Source of the DNA: an uncultured Pelagibacteraceae bacterium
Lineage (GTDB): Bacteria > Pseudomonadota > Alphaproteobacteria > Pelagibacterales > Pelagibacteraceae
Length of the DNA stretch: 64,000 nucleotides
Direction of reading: 5' to 3'
Assembly (NCBI GenBank): GCA_902629695.1
Contig: CACORY010000002.1
Span: 22,582-86,581, forward strand
Shown here: positions 48,912-57,640 of the stretch, piece by piece
Layout of the letters: each line of letters starts with the position of its first letter
Position numbering within the stretch: the stretch's first letter is position 1
Made by a program: the position numbers and the translations under genes
The notes under the pieces: generated by a model
What the model was told of the DNA's origin: nothing
What the model saw: the letters and a program-made list of their open reading frames with translations, nothing else
Databases searched by the model: none

Positions 48912-49619
48912 ATGTTTGAACTAGTTATTGCATTAGGAGCTGGTTTAATAAGTTTTTTATCTCCATGTGTATTACCTTTAATACCAGGATACATTTCTTA
49001 TATTTCTGGAAGTTCATTAAATGAATTAATTGAAAAAAAAAATATAAATTTAATACCAATAATTTTATTTACTGTTGGTTTTTCAATTGTCTTTATAATA
49101 TTCGGTGCTGCATCAACATTTCTAGGTCAAATATTGCTACAAAATTCTTTTGAGCTAAGAATTATAGCAGGTTTAGTAATTATAATGTTTTCTTTACATA
49201 TAATTGGAATAATAAATATTAAAATTTTAAATTACGAGAAGCGGATAGATACAAGTATAAGTTCAAACTTTTTCAGTCCAATTTTAATTGGAATGGCATT
49301 TGCGTTTGGTTGGACACCATGTATTGGACCAATTCTTGGATCAATTTTAGTCTTAGCAGCAACTGAGGAAAGTCTTAGCAAGGGTATTTTGCTTTTGACA
49401 TTTTACTCATTTGGATTAGCTATCCCATTCATTTTATCAGGATATTTAATTCAAAGGTTCTTGATTTTTTCAAAAAATTTCAAAAAAAATATTAAATTAG
49501 TTTCAAAAATTGGTGGAATAATTCTATTAATTACTGGTATTTTAATAATTACTAATCAATTACAAGCTTTAGGATATTATCTTTTAGACATATTTCCTTT
49601 TTTACAAAAATTTGGATGA
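48912..49619 (+). CDS. ccdA: CcdA-family cytochrome c biogenesis / thiol-disulfide transporter
   Basis: GAGLISFLSPCVLPLIPGYISYISG and AFAFGWTPCIGPILGSIL. Confidence 0.92.
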   Translation: MFELVIALGAGLISFLSPCVLPLIPGYISYISGSSLNELIEKKNINLIPIILFTVGFSIVFIIFGAASTFLGQILLQNSFELRIIAGLVIIMFSLHIIGIINIKILNYEKRIDTSISSNFFSPILIGMAFAFGWTPCIGPILGSILVLAATEESLSKGILLLTFYSFGLAIPFILSGYLIQRFLIFSKNFKKNIKLVSKIGGIILLITGILIITNQLQALGYYLLDIFPFLQKFG

Positions 49620-49626
49620 TCAATTT

Positions 49627-50208
49627 ATGAAAATTTATCAAATAGACTCAAGTGCTAGAAAAGAAGGATCAACATCTAGAGCTTTAGCTAAAAAGTTATT
49701 AGAAAAAATCAAAAAACCTGAAGATGAAGTAATTTATAGGGACTTAAATGATGAAATGGTTTTTGTAACTGGCTTAACCGAGTCAGGCATGAATATTGAC
49801 CAAAAAGATCAAAATGAAAATCATAAAAAAATGTTTGAGTTATCTGATCAGCTGGTAAAAGAACTTAAAGAAAGTGATATTATTATTATTTCAGCACCAA
49901 TCTATAATTATGGTCCACCCGCAACTTTAAAAGCTTGGTCAGATTTAGCGGCAAGGGTTGGAGAAACTTTTAGATTTAAATCTAATGGAAGGAGAGAAGG
50001 ATTATTAAAAAATAAACAAGCTTATTTGGTGATTACTTCAGGCGGAACAAAGTTAAACAGTAATGAAGATTTTTTAACACCATGGCTTAAGTTTATTTTA
50101 AATTTTTTTGGTATTGAAAAAGTTGAAATTATAAGTGCTGATCAAATGGCACTAGATTATGAAAAATCTATTAAAGATGCAGAAAAACAAATAAAAAATA
50201 TTTCCTAA
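49627..50208 (+). CDS. Flavodoxin-fold NAD(P)H dehydrogenase / FMN-dependent azoreductase-like
   Basis: MKIYQIDSSARKEGSTSRALAKKLLEKI, IIISAPIYNYGPPATLKAWSDLAARVGETFRF. Confidence 0.85.
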   Translation: MKIYQIDSSARKEGSTSRALAKKLLEKIKKPEDEVIYRDLNDEMVFVTGLTESGMNIDQKDQNENHKKMFELSDQLVKELKESDIIIISAPIYNYGPPATLKAWSDLAARVGETFRFKSNGRREGLLKNKQAYLVITSGGTKLNSNEDFLTPWLKFILNFFGIEKVEIISADQMALDYEKSIKDAEKQIKNIS

Positions 50209-51305
50209 ATATTAAATTTTCTTTTAAGATGTTTTAATTTACCTTCGGTACTATCATAATCAATGTAACAACCTTGCAAGAAACGTTCTCCCTCATTTGC
50301 ATCATATGAAGTTCTTCCATGAAGAAGCCGATAATTATCCATCATTAATAAATCCCCTGACATTAATTTAAATTTAATTCTATATTTTTCAGAATTAAAT
50401 AATTCTGAAATTTTATTTCTTGCAGAATAATATAACTCTAGCTTTTCCTTATCCATTAATGGTACAAAGTCTAATCTTGGACTAAATCTTACTTGTTTAA
50501 ATATTCCATTTTCATCTAATTGAATCATTTCAGCCCAATCCTCTAAAAATACGTTTTGATCTATAAATTGATATCTTATTTTTGTTTCGGTCAAGATTTT
50601 GTAGTAATCAGGAAAATCATCTTTAAGTTTTTCAGTTACGGTATATCCATCAACCAACGTCGATAGGCCTCCACTAACTTTGTTTTCAATACAATGTAAT
50701 AACTGAATACAAGGCACTGGATTTCTGTAAGGATTATCAGTGTGTGGAGCCAGCGATAATGAAGTGTAGGCTAAATCATTGGGATTTGGTTTAGATTTTA
50801 CATTAAAAAATTCTCCAAAATTTGTTCTTCTTATACTTCCAATGGAATTTGCAAAATTCACTATAAAATTATTTTTTGTCGGTACATTTTTGAATATTAC
50901 AAAACCAAACTTGTAAAAATTAATTAAAGCCTCATACATTTTTTTGTTTTCAAAAATATTTTCTTCAAAATCAAAATTATTAAAGTTATTTAATGAAGAA
51001 TCCCATTTAATCTTTTTGATAAATTTTATCTCATTAATATTTGAAAATTCTCTTAAAATATCTTGGACTTCTAATTTTGTTTGAACCCCATCGTTAAAGG
51101 ATATTTCTAAAAATTTTTCTGATAGGTTTATTTTGTTGATTTGAATGTTCTTTTTTAATTCTGTTGGATCAAATAATCTTTGTTGAGTTCCTTTATCAAC
51201 AAAGTTTTCTCCATTCACTCGCTCCCTTAACCAAAAAGGATGTATTTCTTTTTTTGAACCATTGTTTTCAAAAAAAACTTTATTACTAGATAATTCAATT
51301 TTCAT
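50205..51305 (-). CDS. TauD/gamma-butyrobetaine-hydroxylase-like Fe(II)/2OG dioxygenase
   Basis: HTDNPYRNPVPCIQLLHC (HxD), MMDNYRLLHGRTSYDANEGERFLQGCYID (distal His, 2OG Arg); N-terminal HPFWLRER DUF971-like domain. Confidence 0.85.
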   Translation of the reverse strand: MKIELSSNKVFFENNGSKKEIHPFWLRERVNGENFVDKGTQQRLFDPTELKKNIQINKINLSEKFLEISFNDGVQTKLEVQDILREFSNINEIKFIKKIKWDSSLNNFNNFDFEENIFENKKMYEALINFYKFGFVIFKNVPTKNNFIVNFANSIGSIRRTNFGEFFNVKSKPNPNDLAYTSLSLAPHTDNPYRNPVPCIQLLHCIENKVSGGLSTLVDGYTVTEKLKDDFPDYYKILTETKIRYQFIDQNVFLEDWAEMIQLDENGIFKQVRFSPRLDFVPLMDKEKLELYYSARNKISELFNSEKYRIKFKLMSGDLLMMDNYRLLHGRTSYDANEGERFLQGCYIDYDSTEGKLKHLKRKFNI

Positions 51306-51368
51306 ACAATTAGATGATTATTTAAAATTTTACTTTAATCAATACAAATTAAATTGTATTAGTTCCCT

Positions 51369-52175
51369 GTGATTAAATTAAAATCTTCAGAATATAAAAA
51401 TTATTCAAAATTTTTAAGTAATTTGGGTAATAATCTTACAAAATTTTACTATTTAAGATTAGACAAGCCATTCAAAGTGTCGAATAAACTAAAGGGCAGA
51501 GGCTACGATCCAGTTACCAATGCAGACAAAGCATTTGAAAAGTACATCAGTAAAGAGATAAAAAAAAGATTTCCCGATCACCAAATAATTGGTGAGGAAT
51601 TTGGTCATAAAAAAACCAAAAGTGATTTTACATGGGTAATAGATCCCATTGATGGTACAAGATCATTTGTAATTGGAAATCCAACTTGGAGTAATTTAAT
51701 TTCTTTAAATTACAAAGGGTTTCCAGTTTTAGGTCTTGCTAATTTTCCAATACTTAAAAAGTATTATTATAATACTTCTCATAATACTGCATATGTTTCT
51801 GAAAATGGAAAGAAAAGAAGAATTAAAGTTAATATTAAAGCAACTTTTTTTAATATGAAATTATCAGCAGCATTTCACGGAGGAATTTCTTTAAATCAAC
51901 AAAAAAAAATTCCACAAATTTTAAAGCGAATGCAATTTCCATGTTCAGATGCATTGAGCTATTCTCATTTTGCTGAAGGTAAACTTGATGTTGTAATTCA
52001 ATGTGGAAATAAAATTTGGGATATACATCCTTTAATTCCAATAATTAGAGCTGCAAAAGGGATAGTTACAACTTGGAGAAATGAAGATCCTAAAAAAGCT
52101 GGAAATATAATTTGTTCAGCAAATGAAGGTCTTCACTATAAGATTTTAAAAATCTTAAAGCCTGTTTCTAAGTAG
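51369..52175 (+). CDS. Inositol monophosphatase family, probable histidinol-phosphatase (HisN-like); GTG start
   Basis: DPVTNADKAFEKYI, IIGEEFGHKK, WVIDPIDGTRSFVIGNPTWSNLI, IWDIHPLIPIIRAAKG. Confidence 0.88.
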   Translation: MIKLKSSEYKNYSKFLSNLGNNLTKFYYLRLDKPFKVSNKLKGRGYDPVTNADKAFEKYISKEIKKRFPDHQIIGEEFGHKKTKSDFTWVIDPIDGTRSFVIGNPTWSNLISLNYKGFPVLGLANFPILKKYYYNTSHNTAYVSENGKKRRIKVNIKATFFNMKLSAAFHGGISLNQQKKIPQILKRMQFPCSDALSYSHFAEGKLDVVIQCGNKIWDIHPLIPIIRAAKGIVTTWRNEDPKKAGNIICSANEGLHYKILKILKPVSK

Positions 52176-52503
52176 TTTTACCAAGTGTGTTTAATAAAAT
52201 TACACCAATTACAATTAATACTATTCCGATAATTCCATATAAGTTCGGTACTTGATTATATTTGAATACTCCAAATAAAGTTACAGCTGTAATTGTTAAT
52301 CCTCCGTATGTTGCATAAGTAAAACCTACAGGAATAATATTCATTGCCTTAGCTAAACAAAAAATACAAGCAATTATCGATATGATACAAAAAATAGTAG
52401 GACCAATATTGGTAAAACCATTTGTAGATTTTAAAAAACCATTAGAAGTTATTCCAAGAATAATTCCTAAAAATAGAAAAATATAGCCAGATAAATTGCT
52501 CAT
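52168..52503 (-). CDS. Small multidrug resistance (SMR)-family membrane protein
   Basis: 111 aa, 4 TM; KSTNGFTNIGPT..., NIIPVGFTYATYGGLTITAV, GIVLIVIGVILLNTL align with EmrE-like proteins. Confidence 0.78.
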   Translation of the reverse strand: MSNLSGYIFLFLGIILGITSNGFLKSTNGFTNIGPTIFCIISIIACIFCLAKAMNIIPVGFTYATYGGLTITAVTLFGVFKYNQVPNLYGIIGIVLIVIGVILLNTLGKTT

Positions 52504-52517
52504 ACTTAACAGTATGA

Positions 52518-52739
52518 TTATTTAGTAATTTTATCTACAAATTTTTTAATAGGAGGACCCAACAGAAGCGCTGCAATAATTGCGATTGGTAAACTCAGAC
52601 TCCAAGCTTTTAAGAATCTGTTAATATAATTATGATCCATACCAGTATTAATATATGTGATAATTAGAGTCATCAACAAACTCATACCAAATCCCATTAT
52701 CAATATGAATAAAAGATCGTAATATTTTTTAGAAAACAT
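52518..52739 (-). CDS. DUF2798-like small membrane protein
   Basis: 73 aa, 2 TM; LLFILIMGFGMSLLMTLIITYINTG, WSLSLPIAIIAALLLGPPIKKFVD. Confidence 0.7.
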   Translation of the reverse strand: MFSKKYYDLLFILIMGFGMSLLMTLIITYINTGMDHNYINRFLKAWSLSLPIAIIAALLLGPPIKKFVDKITK

Positions 52740-52751
52740 TATTACTTGACT

Positions 52752-53168
52752 CTAAATATAAATCTTATCAGCTAAACCGTAGCATAAAATTGCACTCATA
52801 ATTGTAAATACAAATGGCGCAATGATACCTTCGTTTGTGGTTTTCTCGTTAACTCCTGTTTTATTTATTTTAATAGAATAAAAATTACATAAAAAAATGC
52901 ATAGGTTATTTATAAAAACTAAACTTAAGAATCCCCATGTATTTTCTAAACCTCCAGGTCTTATAAAACCTACATAGATTGACATTAAAAATACTGCAAG
53001 CATAAATGCTCCTGCCATTCTTATCATTATTGCTCCACTTGGATCTATTCCAAATCTTTCCATAAAGCTTTTTGTGCCAAAAATAGTTTGAAATGCATAA
53101 ACACCAACACCTATAAAATGAACTAAGTAAATTATTAAATAAAATATACCATTAAATTTTTCTAACAT
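52752..53168 (-). CDS. Hypothetical 4-TM membrane protein
   Basis: Start ATG 53168 (MLEKFNGIFYLIIYLVHFIGVGVYAFQ); hydrophobic segments. Confidence 0.6.
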   Translation of the reverse strand: MLEKFNGIFYLIIYLVHFIGVGVYAFQTIFGTKSFMERFGIDPSGAIMIRMAGAFMLAVFLMSIYVGFIRPGGLENTWGFLSLVFINNLCIFLCNFYSIKINKTGVNEKTTNEGIIAPFVFTIMSAILCYGLADKIYI

Positions 53169-53181
53169 TTTGTCTCCTTTT

Positions 53182-53487
53182 TTAATAAGTGTCTGACTCT
53201 TCACAGATAACAATTGTACTTTTTGGATCTGTGGCTGCTCTTCTATGAGTAACAATATTTTGATGTGCTTCAGAGTTATACCAACCTAAAGCTTTTTCCT
53301 TATTTGGAAATTCAATTACTACTGTAAGAGTAGTTTCTTCTCCCTCTTTGACTAATTTTTCTGGAGTTCTTACCAGAAATTTCCCTTCAAAAGGTTTAAG
53401 AGTGTCTGCAACTTTACTTGCATATTCTTTTGCAAACATATCTTTGTCTGTAACTTTTGGAACTGCTACTAAGTATGCTTTTGGCAT
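53182..53487 (-). CDS. DUF1330 protein
   Basis: AYLVAVPKVTDKDMFAKEYASKV, VVIEFPNKEKALGWYNSEAHQNI. Confidence 0.87.
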   Translation of the reverse strand: MPKAYLVAVPKVTDKDMFAKEYASKVADTLKPFEGKFLVRTPEKLVKEGEETTLTVVIEFPNKEKALGWYNSEAHQNIVTHRRAATDPKSTIVICEESDTY

Positions 53488-53505
53488 TTTATCTCCTTTA
53501 TTAAA

Positions 53506-53877
53506 TTAATATAAAGTTTGAATCACTTTTTTAACTCTTTCAGCTCCATTAGGAACTAAAGCTTCAACAAACGTATGACATTTGTCAGTTTTAGCTTTGT
53601 CATATTTGGAACCGTAATGTTTATCTACTGCTTTGTTTACTCCAGCATCCCAATCTTTTTCTGGAATACCTATTTCAAGAGCATAGGTTTTTAAAACTTT
53701 CACAGTTGAAATTGATTTTTCTTTCATTCCGTACTCAAATTTTTCTCCTGATGGAAGAAAGTAATTTGCCATATAAATACCAACGCAATCCCATGCTTTT
53801 GATTTATCTTTGTCACTCATTCCTGCATTCGCAGATGTAAAAAAGAAAAAAGATAAAACTAAAATAATTTTTTTCAT
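53506..53877 (-). CDS. Small exported hypothetical protein
   Basis: Signal peptide MKKIILVLSFFFFTSANAG; 123 aa, two Cys in mature part. Confidence 0.6.
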   Translation of the reverse strand: MKKIILVLSFFFFTSANAGMSDKDKSKAWDCVGIYMANYFLPSGEKFEYGMKEKSISTVKVLKTYALEIGIPEKDWDAGVNKAVDKHYGSKYDKAKTDKCHTFVEALVPNGAERVKKVIQTLY

Positions 53878-53910
53878 AATCCCATAACGTTAAATAATAT
53901 TAGTATAAAA

Positions 53911-53930
53911 ATGTAACTGTTTTGTTACAT
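53911..53930 (-). terminator. Short Rho-independent-type terminator after cysK
   Basis: Minus strand ATGTAAC-AAAACA-GTTACAT followed by TTTTT; 16 nt past the cysK stop. Confidence 0.65.
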
Positions 53931-53945
53931 GCCTGGTATGCGTTA

Positions 53946-54947
53946 TTATAACCAGCTAGGGATAGGGAGGTTTTTTTCCTTTAAAAAAGATTTATTAAAC
54001 ATCTTTGAGTTGTATTTATCTGATCTATCACAAAGAATTGTTACTATTGTTTTTCCTGGGCCTAGCTCTTTTCCTAATCTAATTGCACCTGCAATATTTA
54101 CTCCGCAACTAGTTCCTAAACTTAACCCCTCATTCTGTATTAAATCATAAAGTACGGGTAAAGACTCTTGATCACTGATTGAAAAAGCACCATCAATTTT
54201 TGCTTCTGCAAAGTTTTTAGTTATTCTGCTTGAACCAATACCTTCGGTTATTGATCCACCCTCAGCTTTAAGTTCACCATTCATAATGTGATTATAGAGT
54301 GCAGAGCCTGTTGGATCTGATAAATAAATTTTTATATCTTTATTTTTTTCTTTTAGAAATTTACTTACACCACCGATTGTGCCTCCAGTTCCTGATGCGC
54401 AGACAAAGCCATCTACTTTACCACCAGTTTGTTCCCAAATTTCTGGTCCAGTCGTTTCATAATGACCTTTTGCATTAGCAGTGTTATCAAATTGATTTGC
54501 CCAAACTACCCCATTGTTATTTGTGCTTTTTAATTCTTCTGCTAGACGACCTGCAACTTTTACATAATTACCATCATCTTTATAAGGTTTGGGTGGTACC
54601 AATCTTAGATCTGCACCAATATTTTTTAGAGTATCTTTTTTTTCTTGAGTTTGATTATCATTCATAACAATTATAGTTTTGTAGCCCAAAGAATTTCCCA
54701 ATAGACATAAACCAATTCCAGTATTACCTGCAGTTCCTTCGACAACTATTCCACCTTCTGAAATTAATTTTTTTTCCTGTGCATCTTTTATTAAAGCAAG
54801 TGCAGCCCTGTCTTTGACTGATCCACCCGGATTAAGATATTCAGCTTTACCATAAACATTACATCCAGTTATTTCAGAGGCTGCTTTTAATTTGATTAAA
54901 GGAGTGTTCCCGATCGACTCGATAAAGTTATTTTTGATTTGTGTCAT
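53946..54947 (-). CDS. cysK: Cysteine synthase A
   Basis: ESIGNTPLIKLKAASEITGCNVYGKAEYLNPGGSVKDRAAL, EGTAGNTGIGL, SGTGGTIGGVSKFLKE. Confidence 0.94.
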   Translation of the reverse strand: MTQIKNNFIESIGNTPLIKLKAASEITGCNVYGKAEYLNPGGSVKDRAALALIKDAQEKKLISEGGIVVEGTAGNTGIGLCLLGNSLGYKTIIVMNDNQTQEKKDTLKNIGADLRLVPPKPYKDDGNYVKVAGRLAEELKSTNNNGVVWANQFDNTANAKGHYETTGPEIWEQTGGKVDGFVCASGTGGTIGGVSKFLKEKNKDIKIYLSDPTGSALYNHIMNGELKAEGGSITEGIGSSRITKNFAEAKIDGAFSISDQESLPVLYDLIQNEGLSLGTSCGVNIAGAIRLGKELGPGKTIVTILCDRSDKYNSKMFNKSFLKEKNLPIPSWL

Positions 54948-55516
54948 TAATCTTTATCTTTATCAGTAACAGCATAAGGTTGAAATCCTTTTATAGCATC
55001 ACCAACTCTTGTTGCAGGAATTCCTACCATTATTGATTTCTCAGGAACATTTTTTGTAACTACTGCATTAGCACCGATTAATGAATTTTTTCCAATTGTA
55101 ATTGGTCCTAGGATTTGAGCACCTGATCCAATAACAACGTTATCTTCTAAAGTTGGATGCCTTTTCATATTTCTTTGATTGTCAGCATTAATACTTGGAG
55201 CAATACCTCCCAAGGTTACGTTATGATAAATTGTTACATTGTTTCCAATCTCAGATGTTTCACCAATTACAACCCCCATACCGTGATCGATAAATAAATT
55301 TTTTCCAATCTTTGCTTTCGGATGTATCTCTATTCCAGTCAAAAATCTTGAAAATTGAGAAATGATTCTTGCAACTAAATCAAATTTGGCTATTGCAAAA
55401 AAATTTGCAATTTTATGAAAAAAAATAGCCTTAACACCTGGGTAAGTTAAGATTAAACTTAACTTAGATTTTGCCGCAGGATCTCGGTCAATTATAGATT
55501 GTAAAAAATCAGTCAT
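54947..55516 (-). CDS. cysE: Serine O-acetyltransferase
   Basis: Left-handed beta-helix hexapeptides; [41 protein letters not shown]. Confidence 0.94.
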   Translation of the reverse strand: MTDFLQSIIDRDPAAKSKLSLILTYPGVKAIFFHKIANFFAIAKFDLVARIISQFSRFLTGIEIHPKAKIGKNLFIDHGMGVVIGETSEIGNNVTIYHNVTLGGIAPSINADNQRNMKRHPTLEDNVVIGSGAQILGPITIGKNSLIGANAVVTKNVPEKSIMVGIPATRVGDAIKGFQPYAVTDKDKD

Positions 55517-55589
55517 ATAATTTTGTCAACTTGATAAAAATAATTAATTTCTATATAATGCTTCTAAATAGTATTTAAAGGAGAAAGAT

Positions 55590-55835
55590 ATGAAAAAAAT
55601 AATAGCAGCAATAGTACTTGTTCTTTTTACAACACCAGCGTTTTCATATTCTTGCCCAATGCTTTGGGGAGAAGTGGATGAACTTTTAAAAACTGCAAAA
55701 GATAGCGGTAAAACAGCTGATCAAATTAAAGAAGTTCAGAAATTAAGAGACGAAGGTAAAAAAGCACATGATGAGGGTAATCATGAAATGTCAGAAATCA
55801 TTTTAAACAAAGCTTTAGCAATCCTTAAAGGCTAG
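55590..55835 (+). CDS. Small exported protein of unknown function (81 aa)
   Basis: MKKIIAAIVLVLFTTPAFSYSCPMLWGEVDELLKTAKDSGKTADQIKEVQKLRDEGKKAHDEGNHEMSEIILNKALAILKG; GGAG-type RBS upstream. Confidence 0.65.
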   Translation: MKKIIAAIVLVLFTTPAFSYSCPMLWGEVDELLKTAKDSGKTADQIKEVQKLRDEGKKAHDEGNHEMSEIILNKALAILKG

Positions 55836-55856
55836 AAACAAAAATAAGGAGAAGTA

Positions 55857-56267
55857 ATGTACAAAAATACTAATTGTTTTCATCTAGCAATCCCATGCGG
55901 AGATCTAGAAATAGCAAAAAAGTTTTATAGTGAAACTTTGGGGTGCCGACTTGATAATTCAGCCCAAGAGTGGGCAGATGTTGATTTTTGGGGAAATGAA
56001 TTAACACTTCATGCAAGTGAGCATAAACTAGATAATGAAAGACATGATGTAGATATGGGAAATGTTTCTGTTCCTCATTTTGGAGTTCATTTATCTAGAA
56101 AAGATTTTGATGCTCTTAAAAAAAGGTTAAAAGAAAAAGGTGCAAAGTACTATGATGAGCCTTATCTAAGATTTAAAGGCACTAAGTATGAGCAAGAAAC
56201 TTTTTTTGTTAAAGATCCAAACGAAAATATATTAGAGATTAAGACGTTAACTGCTAACGCAGAATAA
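55857..56267 (+). CDS. VOC-superfamily (glyoxalase/bleomycin-resistance-like) protein
   Basis: FHLAIPCGDLEIAKKFYSETLGCRL, PHFGVHLSRKDFDALKKRL, FFVKDPNENILEIKT. Confidence 0.88.
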   Translation: MYKNTNCFHLAIPCGDLEIAKKFYSETLGCRLDNSAQEWADVDFWGNELTLHASEHKLDNERHDVDMGNVSVPHFGVHLSRKDFDALKKRLKEKGAKYYDEPYLRFKGTKYEQETFFVKDPNENILEIKTLTANAE

Positions 56268-56279
56268 TATAAGCTCTTA

Positions 56280-56894
56280 ATGGAATACCTAATATTAGGG
56301 TTCTTAACTGGGCTAAGTTTAATATTTGCAATAGGAGCACAAAACATATTTGTAATAGAGCAGGGATTAAAAAAACAATTTATATTTTTAGTTTGTATTG
56401 TCTGTTCAGTTTCAGATTTTTTTTTAATTTTTTTAGGCATTTTTTTATTCCACTCTTTTCATCATCATTTTAATTTACTTGTAGAGTTTGTTTTAAACGT
56501 ACTTTTAATAATTTTCTTGATTTATTTTATCATCTCAAAGATTCAATCTTTAAGATTAACAACAAATTTTAATATTAAATTTAAAAAAATTACTAAATTA
56601 CAAATCTTTTTTAAAACTCTTGGTTTTACTTTTTTAAATGCTCATGTTTACTCAGACACAGTTTTTTTTTTAGGAAATTTTTCAAAAAATTTTCTTTTGA
56701 ATGAAAAAATTTATTTTGGTACTGGGGCATCAATCTCATCTTTTTTATTTTTTTTTGGATTAGGTTATTTATCAAAGAATTTTTCTATATATGCTAAAAA
56801 TGAAAATATTTGGAAATATATAAATTTTTTTATAATAGCTTTTATGACAATTCTTACGACCTATATAATTATAGAAACACTAGTTTTGCTTTGA
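56280..56894 (+). CDS. LysE/ArgO-family amino-acid exporter
   Basis: GFLTGLSLIFAIGAQNIFVIEQGLKKQ, FLNAHVYSDTVFFLG. Confidence 0.88.
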   Translation: MEYLILGFLTGLSLIFAIGAQNIFVIEQGLKKQFIFLVCIVCSVSDFFLIFLGIFLFHSFHHHFNLLVEFVLNVLLIIFLIYFIISKIQSLRLTTNFNIKFKKITKLQIFFKTLGFTFLNAHVYSDTVFFLGNFSKNFLLNEKIYFGTGASISSFLFFFGLGYLSKNFSIYAKNENIWKYINFFIIAFMTILTTYIIIETLVLL

Positions 56895-56962
56895 TAAATA
56901 ACATTTCTGAAAGACAATTTTAGCGCATAGTAATTTCTATAAACAGTGATTAATTAATTCTT

Positions 56963-57640
56963 ATGAGTGATTTAAATAAACATTTTAAACCAAAAAATTT
57001 AAGTGACAAAGTAGCTTTGTTATTTACAAAATTTTTAAGACTCTTAGCTGACACTTTTTTTAAAAAAAGATATGGCCATAGAGCAGTAGTTCTTGAAACA
57101 GTTGCTGCAGTTCCAGGCATGGTAGCCGGAATGTTAATTCACTTAAAATCTTTAAGGAAGATTGAGGATGACAAAGGTTGGATTAAAACATTATTAGAAG
57201 AAGCTGAAAATGAAAGAATGCATTTAATGACTTTCATTCATATTGCAAAGCCCACTGCAATTGAAAGATTTATAATAATGATTGCCCAATTTATTTTTAT
57301 TATCACTTATGCAATAATTTATATTGTTTCACAAAGAACTGCACACAGAATAGTAGGATATTTCGAAGAGGAAGCAGTTATAAGTTATACTGAATATTTA
57401 AATGAACTCGAAGCTGGAACTATTTTAGATCAACCTGCTCCTGAGATAGCAATTAACTATTGGAATCTTCCATTACATGCAACTTTAAAAGATGTAATTA
57501 GAGTTATTAGAGATGATGAAGCTGGTCATCGTGATGTTAATCATACATTTGCAGATTTGATTAATATGAAAAATAATAAAGAATCCATCAATAAAAAAAA
57601 TAAAGAAAAAAAAGAAACTGGTGAAGAAATTTTAGACTAA
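56963..57640 (+). CDS. aox: Alternative oxidase (AOX), di-iron quinol oxidase
   Basis: RAVVLETVAAVPGMVAGM, LLEEAENERMHLMTF, GYFEEEAVISYTEYL, RDDEAGHRDVNHTFAD: full set of AOX di-iron Glu/His motifs. Confidence 0.94.
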   Translation: MSDLNKHFKPKNLSDKVALLFTKFLRLLADTFFKKRYGHRAVVLETVAAVPGMVAGMLIHLKSLRKIEDDKGWIKTLLEEAENERMHLMTFIHIAKPTAIERFIIMIAQFIFIITYAIIYIVSQRTAHRIVGYFEEEAVISYTEYLNELEAGTILDQPAPEIAINYWNLPLHATLKDVIRVIRDDEAGHRDVNHTFADLINMKNNKESINKKNKEKKETGEEILD

